Of a DNA stretch of 64,000 nucleotides, positions 44,588 through 57,966 are shown one piece after another; within the stretch, counting starts at the first letter, position 1; each line of letters opens with the position of its first letter. Below the pieces are notes generated by a model. That model saw only the letters and a program-made list of their open reading frames with translations, had not been told where the DNA came from and did no database searches. The position numbers and the translations under genes are program-made. The stretch is from Pohlia nutans (lineage: Eukaryota; Streptophyta; Bryopsida; Bryales; Mniaceae), in the NCBI GenBank assembly GCA_022496805.1, contig CM040091.1:18218336-18282335 (forward strand). Direction: 5' to 3'.

Positions 44588-46873
44588 GGTGAGTATTCAG
44601 TGATGTGCGTGAGACTGCCAATTTGTGTGAAGGTCCGAAAATGATCACTCAGCTCGAGAAAAAATAATATTGATTTTGAGAACTACGAACTTGTGTACGT
44701 AATCTGGGTAGCTAATGCCTGAACAGGTACAAGTCTTGAAAACGTTGAGTTGTGATGGCCAGCTGCTGCAGGAGTAATTTGAATGCCTTGAGGAGAATGA
44801 TGAAGTGAGGATTCCAGGGTGGGCTGTGCTTTTTATGCTCCGTGAGAGCAGCCGGGTTCAAGGTCGTCGGTTTCACTCTGCAAATCTAGAGTGTTGTGAC
44901 CAATTGCTTGGAAACGCAGGGAATTGAATGGCCAGCCGCACGTGTGGGACAACTCAGTGGACAACGCGGGTATTCCGGGAAGCATTGAAAGGGCTCAATG
45001 AATTATTGAAATGATGTGAGTTTTTCAACTACAGCGTATTATATTTCTTGTCTCCACTTATCATGGTTGACATGACTTACAGTGTGGTTGAATGAGCTCT
45101 TTTGATTCTGTGAACTTGCTTCCCTTCAGAGTTGAATAGACCTGGGGATTGGGTAAGTAGTTGGAAATTCCTTCAGCACCATGTGGGCCCCATGTTATCC
45201 ACATCTCGTTATTGACATACTGTCGCCTAGACCAGTGCACAACTGCACACTGTACAGGTAGAATGAGCACGTGTTTAACTCTTTGAGAGGGCTCTAAACC
45301 GCCACACCCGCCACGATTCTTAACCAGCACTCTTCCAAGGATGAACATTTTGAAATTTTGGATGTGCCCATGGTGAAGAGCACCACTTTAGAATCAATGT
45401 CATTTCAACTTCAAAGATTCATAATTAATTTTAGGAACATTTAATTTTTTTGAATTCAAAGTATGTTGGTCTTTGCTTCCATTTCTCTTCCAGTGAAAAA
45501 TCATGCTCAGTTCTCCCCGTGTCCTCATAATGCCACAGCCCTTAAAGGGGCGGGTTTAGAGCCTCCTACTTTACATTTTAGGACGTCAGTGGGCAGCCCG
45601 AGGATCTTATATAGAATATGGATTATATATTTAGAAAAGAGATGGGTACATGATCAATAGCAACAATGAAATACGCACACAAAGAATCAATTGGGAACTT
45701 GGACAAAAATCAATTGAACCTCCAATACTTTTGATTGAAACATTGCAAACAAGCTTGAATTAATTTGTTGCTGCAACTAAGCACATTAGATGCCTCAGCT
45801 TGTTGTGCATCCAATGATTTATGTCTGGTTAGAAGGAGTTGAGTAGTGCCTTTGCTAAAGCAAGATTCCTTGAAAATCAAGCCCACATGGTTTGAAAGGA
45901 CGTTTATGGATTAAGGACAGTGTACCTTAATGAACCAATTTCGAAAATTAAAAATGACATGGTATTCATTGTGACACAACCCCAACTTGAAAAAGTGGGA
46001 GCATCAAAAATGGAAGGCCAATTTGTAGCCTATGGTTGTTTCTAGATTTCAATACAAAACTGCTTTTTGGTTAAAAAACACTTATTTCCAACAATCAACA
46101 CTGTTGGATTGTTTGCAAATCGTAACAATTCATTTTGGTCTCTTCTTCCCTTAATCCTCCACCATTGCTTTCATTCTCATCGCCATAACCAAAAAAATTG
46201 TCAGCACTAATAAAAACACCATCCATGTAGATTAGTGAAAAGAACCACGAGAATACCTCATATGACGAACTAGACTAGTTACATGTCTTTTACAACGCAT
46301 GCTTTTCTAGTCTACATGAGCGATGTTTATCTATCTATTTAACTAGAGCTCTTTGTCTACTTGAAAATTGAAGCTCCAACCATCGCAAATTTTCTACCTT
46401 GATTTCCATACTAAAGGCTAAATTGATAGAGATAACTTCGGTTCTAGTGAACTTGCAACATCTAGGCAAATCGTCATGGTCCGAGATCAAGACTCTTTTT
46501 GACACAATTATTTTATAAACTTTGTAAGGGTGGAACCACCTATTTAACTCCTGATGGACCAAGAGATTTTAAATTGAAATATTGAATCTATCATATTGTG
46601 AAAAATATAATTCAAATTTGTATCACATGAACAAATCTTTGTAGGAAAAAAAAAATTGAATAATAAAATAGCATAAATAGAAACTGCAAAAAACCAAGAT
46701 GAGACTCAATTTGGAAATTTTGGTCCATTGGGGGTTCAAATTTTGCATTGAATTTTTTTTTGAATGGCCCCCACTCTTTGACCCCAACGTCATATTAGAC
46801 ATGCGAGAAATGGTTGCTGTAAATTTATTATATTCCTATATTAAGTACAATTCCTTTCGGTAAGTTACCACTC
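44588..46873. promoter_or_regulatory. CHS2 promoter and divergent CHS2-PAL3 intergenic region
   Basis: The CHS2 TATA-like CATAAAAAG is at 44,829-44,837 and its G-box CACGTG at 44,939-44,944 (minus-strand gene). Further away the region aligns with the DNA between CHS1 and PAL2 but lacks the hAT, CACTA, T-g and T-h insertions found there. It has its own extra ~290 bp (45,276-45,565, bounded by inverted 'ggctctaaacc' and 'ggtttagagcc') and ~200 bp (45,868-46,060). No gene in it was recognised. Confidence 0.6.
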
Positions 46874-47574
46874 TTAGGGCCGCTTCACACTATGGCCGAA
46901 GGTCGAGAGGCCGTCGATTTCCACCAATCAAATTGCAGGAAACCATGGTTTCGGCCTCTCGACCCTTCACACTAGAGGCCAAAGTCCACCGGCCGTCGCT
47001 CTCCAAAATGCATACGTGGCAGCGCTTTTTGACCAAGGCGACGACCTCTCGAAGTTCGTTTGGGTCCTGCATTTTGCAAGACCCGTCACTATAGTCGAGA
47101 GGCCATCGATTTTTTTCTTAAAAAATTCAAAAACTGACTAGATTTTGGCCAAATTAACACAGAGGCCCTGCACGTTGGAGAGCTACTGGGCCACATTCCA
47201 GCTTGAAGATCCGCTTCTCATATCTAAACTGGGCATCCGTGTTGATTGGGCCAAAGGCTCCTGTGCCATATCCCTGTTCATATCCCTGTTTAGCCTTCCT
47301 CCATGTTAATTCGGCCACTTTACAGCGTGCTGCATTCGAGCTAGTGAACACCCCACCTGTGGTTTTTTAATTTTTTTAATTTTTAAACCAAACTAGATTG
47401 ACAAAGAAGGTTTGGGCTTGGCCTTTGGAGGCTTCACACTTTGCCCGGCCGAAGGCTCCAATTACAATATTTTATTGGCTATTTTCAGTAGATTTCTTTG
47501 GACTCTCAACAAAGTTTGGACTCTCAATCCCACGGCCTCTCGACTTGGACGGCCATAGTGTGAAGCGGCCCTTA
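46874..47574. mobile_element. PIF/Harbinger-like MITE in the PAL3 promoter
   Basis: The element is 46,877-47,571 (695 bp), flanked by TTA on both sides. It starts GGGCCGCTTCACACTATGGC and ends with the reverse complement GCCATAGTGTGAAGCGGCCC. Further subterminal inverted copies of 'gtcgagaggcc' are present. The PAL2 promoter has one TTA and no insert at the same place (37,874-37,876). GG(G)CC ends with a TTA target are typical of PIF/Harbinger (Tourist). It ends 282 bp before the PAL3 TATA box. No transposase. Confidence 0.88.
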
Positions 47575-48291
47575 CTCCACCAAGTCCACAAATCCACACG
47601 GTCTTCCTCACCAAAGCTCCACCTTCTGCTCTTCCTTGTCAACAAAACCTCAAAGCACTGAATTCCAGTCCGAGGACGTCGCCCACAGAGTCAGTACCCT
47701 ATTAAAAGTGTTTGAGTCAATGATATAGTCAAAAAGCGGACCTCCACGTTGGTAGAACACTGGGAAACCTGACGTCATCTTGGACCCCATGCATCAACTC
47801 CCCTGGTCAAACATACCCAATCAATAGAACAGATTGATTCCACTGCTCCTCGTATAAAAGCCCAAATTGGCCATCCAAGCTCAACATCTCAGTTCCAGCC
47901 TTCCAGTGCCTGTTCTGCACACACCTCGAGCTCTGGACTCTCATCTGGATCGACTGGAACAGGACTCCATCTGAGCCAACCTCAAGTTTCTCATCTCCAC
48001 AATTCCTTTCCTCAATCGATTCCTACAAATATACCCCATTTAGCTCACAATACTTCTCCCTGTACACCGCCATTTCAATCATCCCCGACCTACCACGGTA
48101 GCTCTCTAGGATTCCAAGGAGTCTGGCTGGCACTTCTAGGCAGGTCTAATTCTACGTAGTCTACTCATTGATCTCTAGGCGTCAAACATTGAGGAATTTG
48201 TGAAGCGAAAGTTGGGGTCATCTCGAACATCAGTTCCGGAATTACATTGAATTCGCTGCAGGCTCCAATTACTCAAGGTATATACAACTCG
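47575..48291 (+). promoter_or_regulatory. PAL3 promoter and leader
   Basis: The shared PAL block GTCAAAAAGCGGACCT plus CACGTT core is at 47,728-47,752. TGACGTCA is at 47,770-47,777, a W-box-like GGTCAAA near 47,820, and the TATA box CGTATAAAAG at 47,851-47,860. The frame of PAL3 is open upstream to a TTG at 48,247 but has no ATG before 48,292. Confidence 0.75.
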
Positions 48292-50487
48292 ATGGCGCCC
48301 CCGGCAGCGATTCCCGTCATGGACGATTCCGCTGCTCTTTACATGAAGAAGCAGAAGCTCTCCGATCAGGCCATGTTCTTGAACTGCGATAGCTCATCAC
48401 CACAATTCGCAAGTGCGGACCCTCTCAACTGGGCCAAGACGGCCGCCAAATTGCAAGGCAATCATCTGGACGAGATCAAGCAGATGGTGGCCACCTTCTT
48501 CGGCTCCACGGAAGTCGCCATCGAGGGCGTCAACCTCACCGTCGGCCAAGTCACCGCCATCGCGCGCAGACCCGCGGTGAACGTGGTGCTGGACGCCGCC
48601 AACGCCAAGGCGCGCGTGGACGAGTCGTCCAACTGGGTGCTCACCAAGATCATGAACGGCGGGGACATCTACGGCGTCACCACGGGATTCGGCGCCACGT
48701 CCCATCGCCGCACGCAGCAAGGCGTGGAGCTCCAGCGCGAGCTCATCCGCTTCCTCAACGCCGGAGTGCTCGTCAAGGGCCACTGCCTGCCCGCCGAGAC
48801 CACCCGCGCCGCCATGCTGGTGCGCACCAACACGTTGATGCAGGGCTACTCCGGCATCCGCTGGGAGATTCTGGAAGCCATGGAGAAGCTCCTGAACGCG
48901 CACGTCACGCCCAAGCTGCCCCTGCGCGGCACCGTCACGGCTTCCGGAGACCTGGTGCCCCTGTCGTACATCGCGGGCCTTCTCACGGCCAGGCCCAATT
49001 CCAGGGCCGTCACCGAAGATGGGCGCGAGGTGTCCGCGCTGGAGGGGTTGCGCATGGCGGGCGTGGACAAGGCGTTCGAGCTGCAGCCCAAGGAGGGGCT
49101 GGCGCTGGTGAACGGCACGGCCGTGGGCTCCGCGCTGGCGTCCACCGTGTGCTTCGACGCCAACGTGTTGGCTCTCCTGGCCGAGGTGTTGTCGGCATTG
49201 TTCTGCGAAGTGATGCAAGGCAAGCCGGAGTTCGCCGACCCGCTGACGCACAAGCTGAAGCACCACCCGGGCCAGATGGAGGCGGCCGCCGTGATGGAGT
49301 GGCTGCTGGAGGGCAGCGATTTCATGAAGGCCGCGGCCAAGCTGAACGAGACGGATCCCCTGAAGAAGCCCAAGCAGGACCGGTACGCGCTGCGCACGTC
49401 GCCGCAATGGTTGGGTCCCCAGATCGAGGTGATCCGCAGCGCCACGCACGCCATTGAGCGCGAGATCAACTCCGTGAACGACAACCCCATCATCGACGCG
49501 GCGCGCGGCATCGCCCTGCACGGGGGCAACTTCCAGGGCACGCCCATCGGCGTGTCCATGGACAACATGCGGCTGGCCGTGGCCGCCATGGGCAAGCTCA
49601 TGTTCGCGCAGTTCTCGGAGCTGGTGAACGACTACTACAACAACGGCTTGCCGTCCAACTTGAGCGGAGGACCCAACCCGAGCCTGGACTACGGCATGAA
49701 GGGCGCGGAGATCGCCATGGCGTCGTATCTGTCGGAGCTGAATTACCTGGCCAACCCGGTGACCACGCACGTGCAGAGCGCGGAGCAGCACAACCAGGAC
49801 GTGAACTCGCTGGGCTTGGTGTCGGCGCGCAAGACGGAGGAGGCGGTGGAGATTCTGAAGCTGATGAGCTCCACGTTCTTGGTGGGGCTGTGCCAAGCCA
49901 TCGACCTGCGGCATGTGGAGGAGACCATGCAGGCGGCAGTGAAGCAGGTGGTGACGCAGGCGGCGAAGAAGACGCTGTTCATGGGCAAGGACGGTGCCCT
50001 GCTGCCGTCGCGGTTCTGCGAGAAGGACCTGCTGCTGGTGGTGGAGCGGCAGCCGGTGTTCAGCTACATCGACGACGCATCGTCGGAGACGTACCCTCTG
50101 ATGGAGAAGCTGCGAGCAGTGCTGGTGAGCCACGCGCTGAAGCTGCACAAGGACGCGTCGGCGGCGGTGTTCGAGCAGATCCCCGTGTTCGAGGCGGAAG
50201 TGCAAGAGCGGTTGCGCATTGCGGTGCCGGTGGTGCGGGAAGCATACGACAACAAGGGGTTGTCGGCGGTGGGCAACAGGATCGAGGAGTGCCGGACGTA
50301 TCCGTTGTACAAGTTCGTGAGGGCGGAGCTGGGGACGCAATTGCTGTCGGGATTGCGGACGGTGTCGCCGGGGACGGAGATCCAGAAGGTGTTTGAGGCC
50401 ATGTCGGAGGGCAAGCTGATGAAGCCTCTTCTGCAGTGCGTGGAGGGGTGGAACGGAGCTCCCGGACCTTTCCCCAAGCACCTGTGA
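48292..50487 (+). CDS. PAL: Phenylalanine ammonia-lyase (PAL3), apparent PAL4/PAL2 chimera
   Basis: Cytosolic phenylalanine ammonia-lyase of 731 residues with the same MIO triad (Ala217-Ser218-Gly219), Tyr127 and Phe154 as PAL2. At the two differences in the 5' part (48,503 and 48,612) it agrees with PAL4 (Gly71 and a silent G). At every difference in the 3' part (from 49,728 on, including the C-terminal KHL and the whole 3' flank) it agrees with PAL2. Its promoter is that of PAL4. This is the structure expected from a crossover inside PAL between 48,613 and 49,727. The start is ATG 48,292, matching PAL1 and PAL2. Confidence 0.97.
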   Translation: MAPPAAIPVMDDSAALYMKKQKLSDQAMFLNCDSSSPQFASADPLNWAKTAAKLQGNHLDEIKQMVATFFGSTEVAIEGVNLTVGQVTAIARRPAVNVVLDAANAKARVDESSNWVLTKIMNGGDIYGVTTGFGATSHRRTQQGVELQRELIRFLNAGVLVKGHCLPAETTRAAMLVRTNTLMQGYSGIRWEILEAMEKLLNAHVTPKLPLRGTVTASGDLVPLSYIAGLLTARPNSRAVTEDGREVSALEGLRMAGVDKAFELQPKEGLALVNGTAVGSALASTVCFDANVLALLAEVLSALFCEVMQGKPEFADPLTHKLKHHPGQMEAAAVMEWLLEGSDFMKAAAKLNETDPLKKPKQDRYALRTSPQWLGPQIEVIRSATHAIEREINSVNDNPIIDAARGIALHGGNFQGTPIGVSMDNMRLAVAAMGKLMFAQFSELVNDYYNNGLPSNLSGGPNPSLDYGMKGAEIAMASYLSELNYLANPVTTHVQSAEQHNQDVNSLGLVSARKTEEAVEILKLMSSTFLVGLCQAIDLRHVEETMQAAVKQVVTQAAKKTLFMGKDGALLPSRFCEKDLLLVVERQPVFSYIDDASSETYPLMEKLRAVLVSHALKLHKDASAAVFEQIPVFEAEVQERLRIAVPVVREAYDNKGLSAVGNRIEECRTYPLYKFVRAELGTQLLSGLRTVSPGTEIQKVFEAMSEGKLMKPLLQCVEGWNGAPGPFPKHL

Positions 50488-50984
50488 GTGATGGACACGC
50501 CTGTGATTGTTGGACAGGACTGATTGTTCACAATTTTGATTCTAAATCGAACGGGACCAGTTTGTAAATAGTGCGAGGCCCTGATGTTTGACGGAGTCAG
50601 TGTACATTAGGAGAGCTAATTCAGCTGGAGTAAGGTAGGGAGCATTCATTCGAGGACTAGAGGATTCATTTTTAATGAGCGAAGCTCAATGTTGAATATC
50701 ATTCTTTGAACGCATTGTTCACAACATTTATCTTTCACGAGAAAGTGGTGCATTTGAATACTTGTGATCATGTTGCCTCATGTGTGCAATTGATTCGCTG
50801 TGAACATGTGAACTCTAGGGGTGCCTTGGTATGGATAACTCTGCTTTGTCGATGACAGCCTCCACAGGCACACAGGGAATTGTCATTTGAATTAAAGCAA
50901 GACTTGATACCGACTGCAATGCAATTGGAAGAGTACGAATTGCATAAATTTCATGTGTAGAGCGAAAAGAGCTTTGGAGGTACT
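50488..50984 (+). other. PAL3 3' flank (copy of PAL2 3' flank)
   Basis: Repeats 40,813-41,309 at +9,675 with no difference seen. Confidence 0.7.
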
Positions 50985-51910
50985 GAAGTAGCCAACCTTG
51001 GTTTGTTGTGCTTCTGCGTTGCGGACGAAAGTAGAAGCCTTGATTTCGGGGTGGAAGCTATCTCTTGGTCTATGGGTGGAGACGTGGAATAATGTGTCGA
51101 GAATTTTGTTGACATGTGAAGATTACGGTGGTTGTGGGATTGCCAATGTTCAGTCCTGTGATGCTATTCTCTTTCTTATGAGACGGGTGATTAATATTTT
51201 CAATGCAAATGGCGAAGTCTAAGCGTACAGTGTGAATCAATTTCGCGTCACATTGCTCACGATCACTGTTTATAATTCAAGAGGGTTTATGCAAGCCAGT
51301 CCTTAGAGAATCTGGTTGCACATTCATTTGCGATCTTTGTGCGGGTTTCCATTCTTGTGCGTTATGGACTGGGTTACATAAAAGCAGAGCTGCATTGTTA
51401 TGAGAAACAATGTGAGTGAGTTGCATTTCCATAATGGGACTGTATTTCCACGTTACTGCACATAACGTCAATGGTTGGATCTCGTTTACTCCACGTTCAA
51501 AGAAGAAGGATTCTGAGGTATAATCATGCTCTCCATATCGAATGCTTGCTCGTCACATGTGATACATTGACACTACAAAGAGAAGGCATTGCTTTAATTT
51601 CCACTCGGCAGGTGAGTCAGATGGTGCCACTTTGCACTCATTGCCCAGGCGCTCAAGACTTGATGAGTGCAATTTGTCACATAGGAATAGTGTATATAGT
51701 GAACTCTAACACTCTTCTGAGTGAGAAGCGACGCCTTTGCTAGTAGTGTGAGGTCATGAAGTTCAAAGTTAACCCTGTTTGTTGGTGCATTGGTGGATGT
51801 TGACTGTGAAACGAGAGGGAAATGCGGTAGAAAGAGGAATTGGGCTTAGGTAATCCAGGAAGCTCGATGAAGAGTGGAAGAGGAACATCGTCATTAGACC
51901 TCTTGCATAA
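50985..51910 (+). pseudogene. RPL29 pseudogene, between PAL3 and CHS3
   Basis: Copy of 41,310-42,235 at +9,675 with no difference seen: intron part and a broken exon 2 only, interrupted by the same CACTA MITE. Confidence 0.87.
51568..51751 (+). mobile_element. CACTA-type MITE inside the RPL29 pseudogene (unit 2)
   Basis: Element 51,571-51,748 with TGA on both sides. It is the duplicate of the MITE at 41,896. Confidence 0.83.
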
Positions 51911-52820
51911 ATTTGAATTTTAAGAATTACTCTAGTGTGTAAGAATTATTTTTGTGTCGACTTCAAGTTGTAGGTTGTTGATCAATATTTCTAGTGTACT
52001 GTACAGTATAAGATTATCAAAAAGACTACATGGTCTACAAAAACATTATTAGAGCCAAATTAATGGCCACATACAAAACACTTCAACTAATTACTACCAC
52101 ATACCAAAACGAATAAGCACTGTACATATTCATAGATTGTATTTACTCTAAACCCAAATGAAACACCCAACTCTACAAACCAGCCTACTTCTCAGCAATG
52201 TGCCTCGAATTCCAGCAATTGTACAAGAATCTGAAGAATTGGGTGTATTTCTCCTACAACTTCGGATTTCACTTCGAAATCTCATCCAACAACTGCATGT
52301 AAATGAATGAATGGGTTTGCATGAAACGGAAGTGAAGACTGATCGTATCTCCTACTTTGTACACAGCCTCAGTTTTCGCACCAGAAAACAAAGTAAACGC
52401 ATGTGAACTCAGCCAAAATAAGAAACAAAATTGCATGGTATGTATATCCAGCTCTTATATATGCTAAGACGTTCATGGCTCCCAGTGCTAATTACTGCCA
52501 GCCTACTTCTGAGCAATGTGCCTCAAATTCAGCAATTGAACAAGAATCTGAAGAATTGGATGTATTCTTCCTACAACTCGAATTTCACTTCGAAATCTCA
52601 TTCTACAACTGCATGTAAATGAATGAATGGATGAATGAATGAATGAACGGGTTTGCGTGCCACTGCAACCCAACCCATGAGTGACCTACAGTAATCAAAT
52701 GGAAGAGAAGACTGCTCGCAGTATCTCCTAATTTGTACACTGAAATATGAATACGTGTACTCTGGTGATGGCCACGGCCCGGCATGATATACAGATACAT
52801 CACGTCCATGGATCAATGAT
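51911..52820 (-). repeat. CHS3 3' flank, copy of the CHS2 3' flank
   Basis: Repeats 42,236-43,145 at +9,675, including the ~140-bp direct duplication (52,180-52,323 and 52,498-52,631) and the GAAT tract. Confidence 0.65.
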
Positions 52821-54262
52821 CTAAAGGGGTACAGCGTTGGGCGCAGCCTTGAGCACGAGCACCTCCAGCGTGAGGCCGGGTCCGAAGCCGATGAAGAAGC
52901 CGAAATCGCTGCCCTCGCCCAGCGTGCGGGACCCCATCTGCAGCGACCGCTGCCGAATCTGGTCCAACACGAACAACACCGACGAGCTGGACATGTTGCC
53001 GAACTCAGACAGAACGTCGCGGCTGCCCTGCATCTTGTCCTTGCTCAGCTGCAGCTTCGCCTCCACCTGGTTCAGAATGGCCGGGCCTCCCGGATGCACC
53101 GCCCAGAACATCTCGTTCCACTGCGGCGACCCCACGCACCGGCGCGCCTCGTTCAGGAACTTCTCGATGTTCTTGGAGATCAGCCCGGGCACGTCCTTCA
53201 TGAGGTGGAAGATCAGCCCCGCCTCCGTCAGGTGCCCGTCGATGGCGCCGTCGCTCTCCGGCAGAATCGTCTCCCCCGCCCACTGCACCTCGAACAGCGC
53301 CCTCTCCGCGTCCGCCTTCGGGTCCGCTCCCACCACGTACACGCCCGCGCCGTCGCCGAACAGGGCCGACCCCACCAGCCCGTCCAAGTGGTTCTCGCTC
53401 GGGGCGCGGTACGTGACGGCCGTGACCTCGCTGCACACCGCCAGCACCCGGGCGCCCTTGTTGTTCTCCGCCAGATCCTTGGCCACCCGCAGCACCGACG
53501 CGCCGCCGAAGCACCCCGTCTGGTACATCATCACGCGCTTCACGCTGGGCTTCAGCCCCAGCAGCTTGGCCAGCGCGTGGTCGGCGCCGGGCATGTTGAC
53601 GCCGCTGGTGGTGGCGAACACGACGTGCGTGATGTCGGACTTGCGGCCGCCCCACTCCTTGATGGCCTTCACGGCGGCCTCCGCCGCCAGCTTGGGCACC
53701 TGCACCACCACGATGTCGTGGCGCACGTTCAGCGAGGGCTCCATGTACGTGCAGATGCCGGGGTTAGCCTTGAGCACCTCCTCCGTCAGAAACAGGTGCC
53801 GCTTCCGAATGCCGGACTTGTCACCTGCACCATGCATGAACATCAATTCAATTCAATCAGCGAGTGCAAATGGCCTGGAAACGTTTCCATTTCACGAACG
53901 CGGAGGTTGCATTCAGATGGAATTATCGCAGAACTTGGAGAAGCATTAAATTCCAATGCACGAATTTGGAAGTTAACTGCCATTTCAAGAATGGGATTGA
54001 TTTTAGTCGCCAGTAGTGTGGTCAATCTACACTGCAGCACATATGGAGGGTGTGTGAGTGACTTACAGATGCGCTTGAATTTGGCCTTGAGGGCGTCCTT
54101 GTCGCTGCAGTTGGTGATGTCGAAGAAGAAATCCGGGTAGTCGGACTGCAGAAACTCAGTGGGCGGCACGGCGGTGCCGATGCCCAGCACACACGCCGGC
54201 CCGTCGGCACGGGGCTGAGCCCTGGGAAGTGGGGTCATCGTCCTCACAGCGGGGGCCGCCAT
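52821..54262 (-). CDS. CHS: Chalcone synthase (CHS3), two exons
   Basis: Exon 1 is 54,067-54,262 and exon 2 is 52,821-53,824. The 242-bp intron splits the conserved Cys codon. The encoded 399-residue protein is identical to CHS2, with Cys170, His309 and Asn342, and makes naringenin chalcone in the cytosol. Intron and flanks are also unchanged. It exists because of the 9,675-bp tandem duplication, so it either adds dosage to CHS2 or is an assembly duplicate of it. It converges with PAL3 and diverges from PAL4. Confidence 0.95.
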
Positions 54263-56548
54263 GGTGAGTATTCAGTGATGTGCGTGAGACTGCCAATTTG
54301 TGTGAAGGTCCGAAAATGATCACTCAGCTCGAGAAAAAATAATATTGATTTTGAGAACTACGAACTTGTGTACGTAATCTGGGTAGCTAATGCCTGAACA
54401 GGTACAAGTCTTGAAAACGTTGAGTTGTGATGGCCAGCTGCTGCAGGAGTAATTTGAATGCCTTGAGGAGAATGATGAAGTGAGGATTCCAGGGTGGGCT
54501 GTGCTTTTTATGCTCCGTGAGAGCAGCCGGGTTCAAGGTCGTCGGTTTCACTCTGCAAATCTAGAGTGTTGTGACCAATTGCTTGGAAACGCAGGGAATT
54601 GAATGGCCAGCCGCACGTGTGGGACAACTCAGTGGACAACGCGGGTATTCCGGGAAGCATTGAAAGGGCTCAATGAATTATTGAAATGATGTGAGTTTTT
54701 CAACTACAGCGTATTATATTTCTTGTCTCCACTTATCATGGTTGACATGACTTACAGTGTGGTTGAATGAGCTCTTTTGATTCTGTGAACTTGCTTCCCT
54801 TCAGAGTTGAATAGACCTGGGGATTGGGTAAGTAGTTGGAAATTCCTTCAGCACCATGTGGGCCCCATGTTATCCACATCTCGTTATTGACATACTGTCG
54901 CCTAGACCAGTGCACAACTGCACACTGTACAGGTAGAATGAGCACGTGTTTAACTCTTTGAGAGGGCTCTAAACCGCCACACCCGCCACGATTCTTAACC
55001 AGCACTCTTCCAAGGATGAACATTTTGAAATTTTGGATGTGCCCATGGTGAAGAGCACCACTTTAGAATCAATGTCATTTCAACTTCAAAGATTCATAAT
55101 TAATTTTAGGAACATTTAATTTTTTTGAATTCAAAGTATGTTGGTCTTTGCTTCCATTTCTCTTCCAGTGAAAAATCATGCTCAGTTCTCCCCGTGTCCT
55201 CATAATGCCACAGCCCTTAAAGGGGCGGGTTTAGAGCCTCCTACTTTACATTTTAGGACGTCAGTGGGCAGCCCGAGGATCTTATATAGAATATGGATTA
55301 TATATTTAGAAAAGAGATGGGTACATGATCAATAGCAACAATGAAATACGCACACAAAGAATCAATTGGGAACTTGGACAAAAATCAATTGAACCTCCAA
55401 TACTTTTGATTGAAACATTGCAAACAAGCTTGAATTAATTTGTTGCTGCAACTAAGCACATTAGATGCCTCAGCTTGTTGTGCATCCAATGATTTATGTC
55501 TGGTTAGAAGGAGTTGAGTAGTGCCTTTGCTAAAGCAAGATTCCTTGAAAATCAAGCCCACATGGTTTGAAAGGACGTTTATGGATTAAGGACAGTGTAC
55601 CTTAATGAACCAATTTCGAAAATTAAAAATGACATGGTATTCATTGTGACACAACCCCAACTTGAAAAAGTGGGAGCATCAAAAATGGAAGGCCAATTTG
55701 TAGCCTATGGTTGTTTCTAGATTTCAATACAAAACTGCTTTTTGGTTAAAAAACACTTATTTCCAACAATCAACACTGTTGGATTGTTTGCAAATCGTAA
55801 CAATTCATTTTGGTCTCTTCTTCCCTTAATCCTCCACCATTGCTTTCATTCTCATCGCCATAACCAAAAAAATTGTCAGCACTAATAAAAACACCATCCA
55901 TGTAGATTAGTGAAAAGAACCACGAGAATACCTCATATGACGAACTAGACTAGTTACATGTCTTTTACAACGCATGCTTTTCTAGTCTACATGAGCGATG
56001 TTTATCTATCTATTTAACTAGAGCTCTTTGTCTACTTGAAAATTGAAGCTCCAACCATCGCAAATTTTCTACCTTGATTTCCATACTAAAGGCTAAATTG
56101 ATAGAGATAACTTCGGTTCTAGTGAACTTGCAACATCTAGGCAAATCGTCATGGTCCGAGATCAAGACTCTTTTTGACACAATTATTTTATAAACTTTGT
56201 AAGGGTGGAACCACCTATTTAACTCCTGATGGACCAAGAGATTTTAAATTGAAATATTGAATCTATCATATTGTGAAAAATATAATTCAAATTTGTATCA
56301 CATGAACAAATCTTTGTAGGAAAAAAAAAATTGAATAATAAAATAGCATAAATAGAAACTGCAAAAAACCAAGATGAGACTCAATTTGGAAATTTTGGTC
56401 CATTGGGGGTTCAAATTTTGCATTGAATTTTTTTTTGAATGGCCCCCACTCTTTGACCCCAACGTCATATTAGACATGCGAGAAATGGTTGCTGTAAATT
56501 TATTATATTCCTATATTAAGTACAATTCCTTTCGGTAAGTTACCACTC
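54263..56548. promoter_or_regulatory. CHS3 promoter and divergent CHS3-PAL4 intergenic region
   Basis: Copy of 44,588-46,873. TATA-like element at 54,504-54,512 and G-box CACGTG at 54,614-54,619 for CHS3. No difference from unit 1 was seen. Confidence 0.6.
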
Positions 56549-57249
56549 TTAGGGCCGCTTCACACTATGGCCGAAGGTCGAGAGGCCGTCGATTTCCACC
56601 AATCAAATTGCAGGAAACCATGGTTTCGGCCTCTCGACCCTTCACACTAGAGGCCAAAGTCCACCGGCCGTCGCTCTCCAAAATGCATACGTGGCAGCGC
56701 TTTTTGACCAAGGCGACGACCTCTCGAAGTTCGTTTGGGTCCTGCATTTTGCAAGACCCGTCACTATAGTCGAGAGGCCATCGATTTTTTTCTTAAAAAA
56801 TTCAAAAACTGACTAGATTTTGGCCAAATTAACACAGAGGCCCTGCACGTTGGAGAGCTACTGGGCCACATTCCAGCTTGAAGATCCGCTTCTCATATCT
56901 AAACTGGGCATCCGTGTTGATTGGGCCAAAGGCTCCTGTGCCATATCCCTGTTCATATCCCTGTTTAGCCTTCCTCCATGTTAATTCGGCCACTTTACAG
57001 CGTGCTGCATTCGAGCTAGTGAACACCCCACCTGTGGTTTTTTAATTTTTTTAATTTTTAAACCAAACTAGATTGACAAAGAAGGTTTGGGCTTGGCCTT
57101 TGGAGGCTTCACACTTTGCCCGGCCGAAGGCTCCAATTACAATATTTTATTGGCTATTTTCAGTAGATTTCTTTGGACTCTCAACAAAGTTTGGACTCTC
57201 AATCCCACGGCCTCTCGACTTGGACGGCCATAGTGTGAAGCGGCCCTTA
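56549..57249. mobile_element. PIF/Harbinger-like MITE in the PAL4 promoter
   Basis: Element 56,552-57,246 with TTA on both sides, the same insertion as at 46,877. Because PAL3 took its promoter from PAL4 by recombination, this copy is the older locus. Confidence 0.86.
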
Positions 57250-57966
57250 CTCCACCAAGTCCACAAATCCACACGGTCTTCCTCACCAAAGCTCCACCTT
57301 CTGCTCTTCCTTGTCAACAAAACCTCAAAGCACTGAATTCCAGTCCGAGGACGTCGCCCACAGAGTCAGTACCCTATTAAAAGTGTTTGAGTCAATGATA
57401 TAGTCAAAAAGCGGACCTCCACGTTGGTAGAACACTGGGAAACCTGACGTCATCTTGGACCCCATGCATCAACTCCCCTGGTCAAACATACCCAATCAAT
57501 AGAACAGATTGATTCCACTGCTCCTCGTATAAAAGCCCAAATTGGCCATCCAAGCTCAACATCTCAGTTCCAGCCTTCCAGTGCCTGTTCTGCACACACC
57601 TCGAGCTCTGGACTCTCATCTGGATCGACTGGAACAGGACTCCATCTGAGCCAACCTCAAGTTTCTCATCTCCACAATTCCTTTCCTCAATCGATTCCTA
57701 CAAATATACCCCATTTAGCTCACAATACTTCTCCCTGTACACCGCCATTTCAATCATCCCCGACCTACCACGGTAGCTCTCTAGGATTCCAAGGAGTCTG
57801 GCTGGCACTTCTAGGCAGGTCTAATTCTACGTAGTCTACTCATTGATCTCTAGGCGTCAAACATTGAGGAATTTGTGAAGCGAAAGTTGGGGTCATCTCG
57901 AACATCAGTTCCGGAATTACATTGAATTCGCTGCAGGCTCCAATTACTCAAGGTATATACAACTCG
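57250..57966 (+). promoter_or_regulatory. PAL4 promoter and leader
   Basis: Shared PAL block at 57,403-57,427, TGACGTCA at 57,445-57,452 and TATA box TATAAAA at 57,528-57,534. It is identical by eye to the PAL3 promoter. Confidence 0.75.

Noticed and set aside
48247..48291. 15-residue N-terminal extension of PAL3 (and of PAL4 at 57,922)
   Set aside because: The extension begins at a TTG, not an ATG. All four PAL genes share the ATG at MAPPAAIP.
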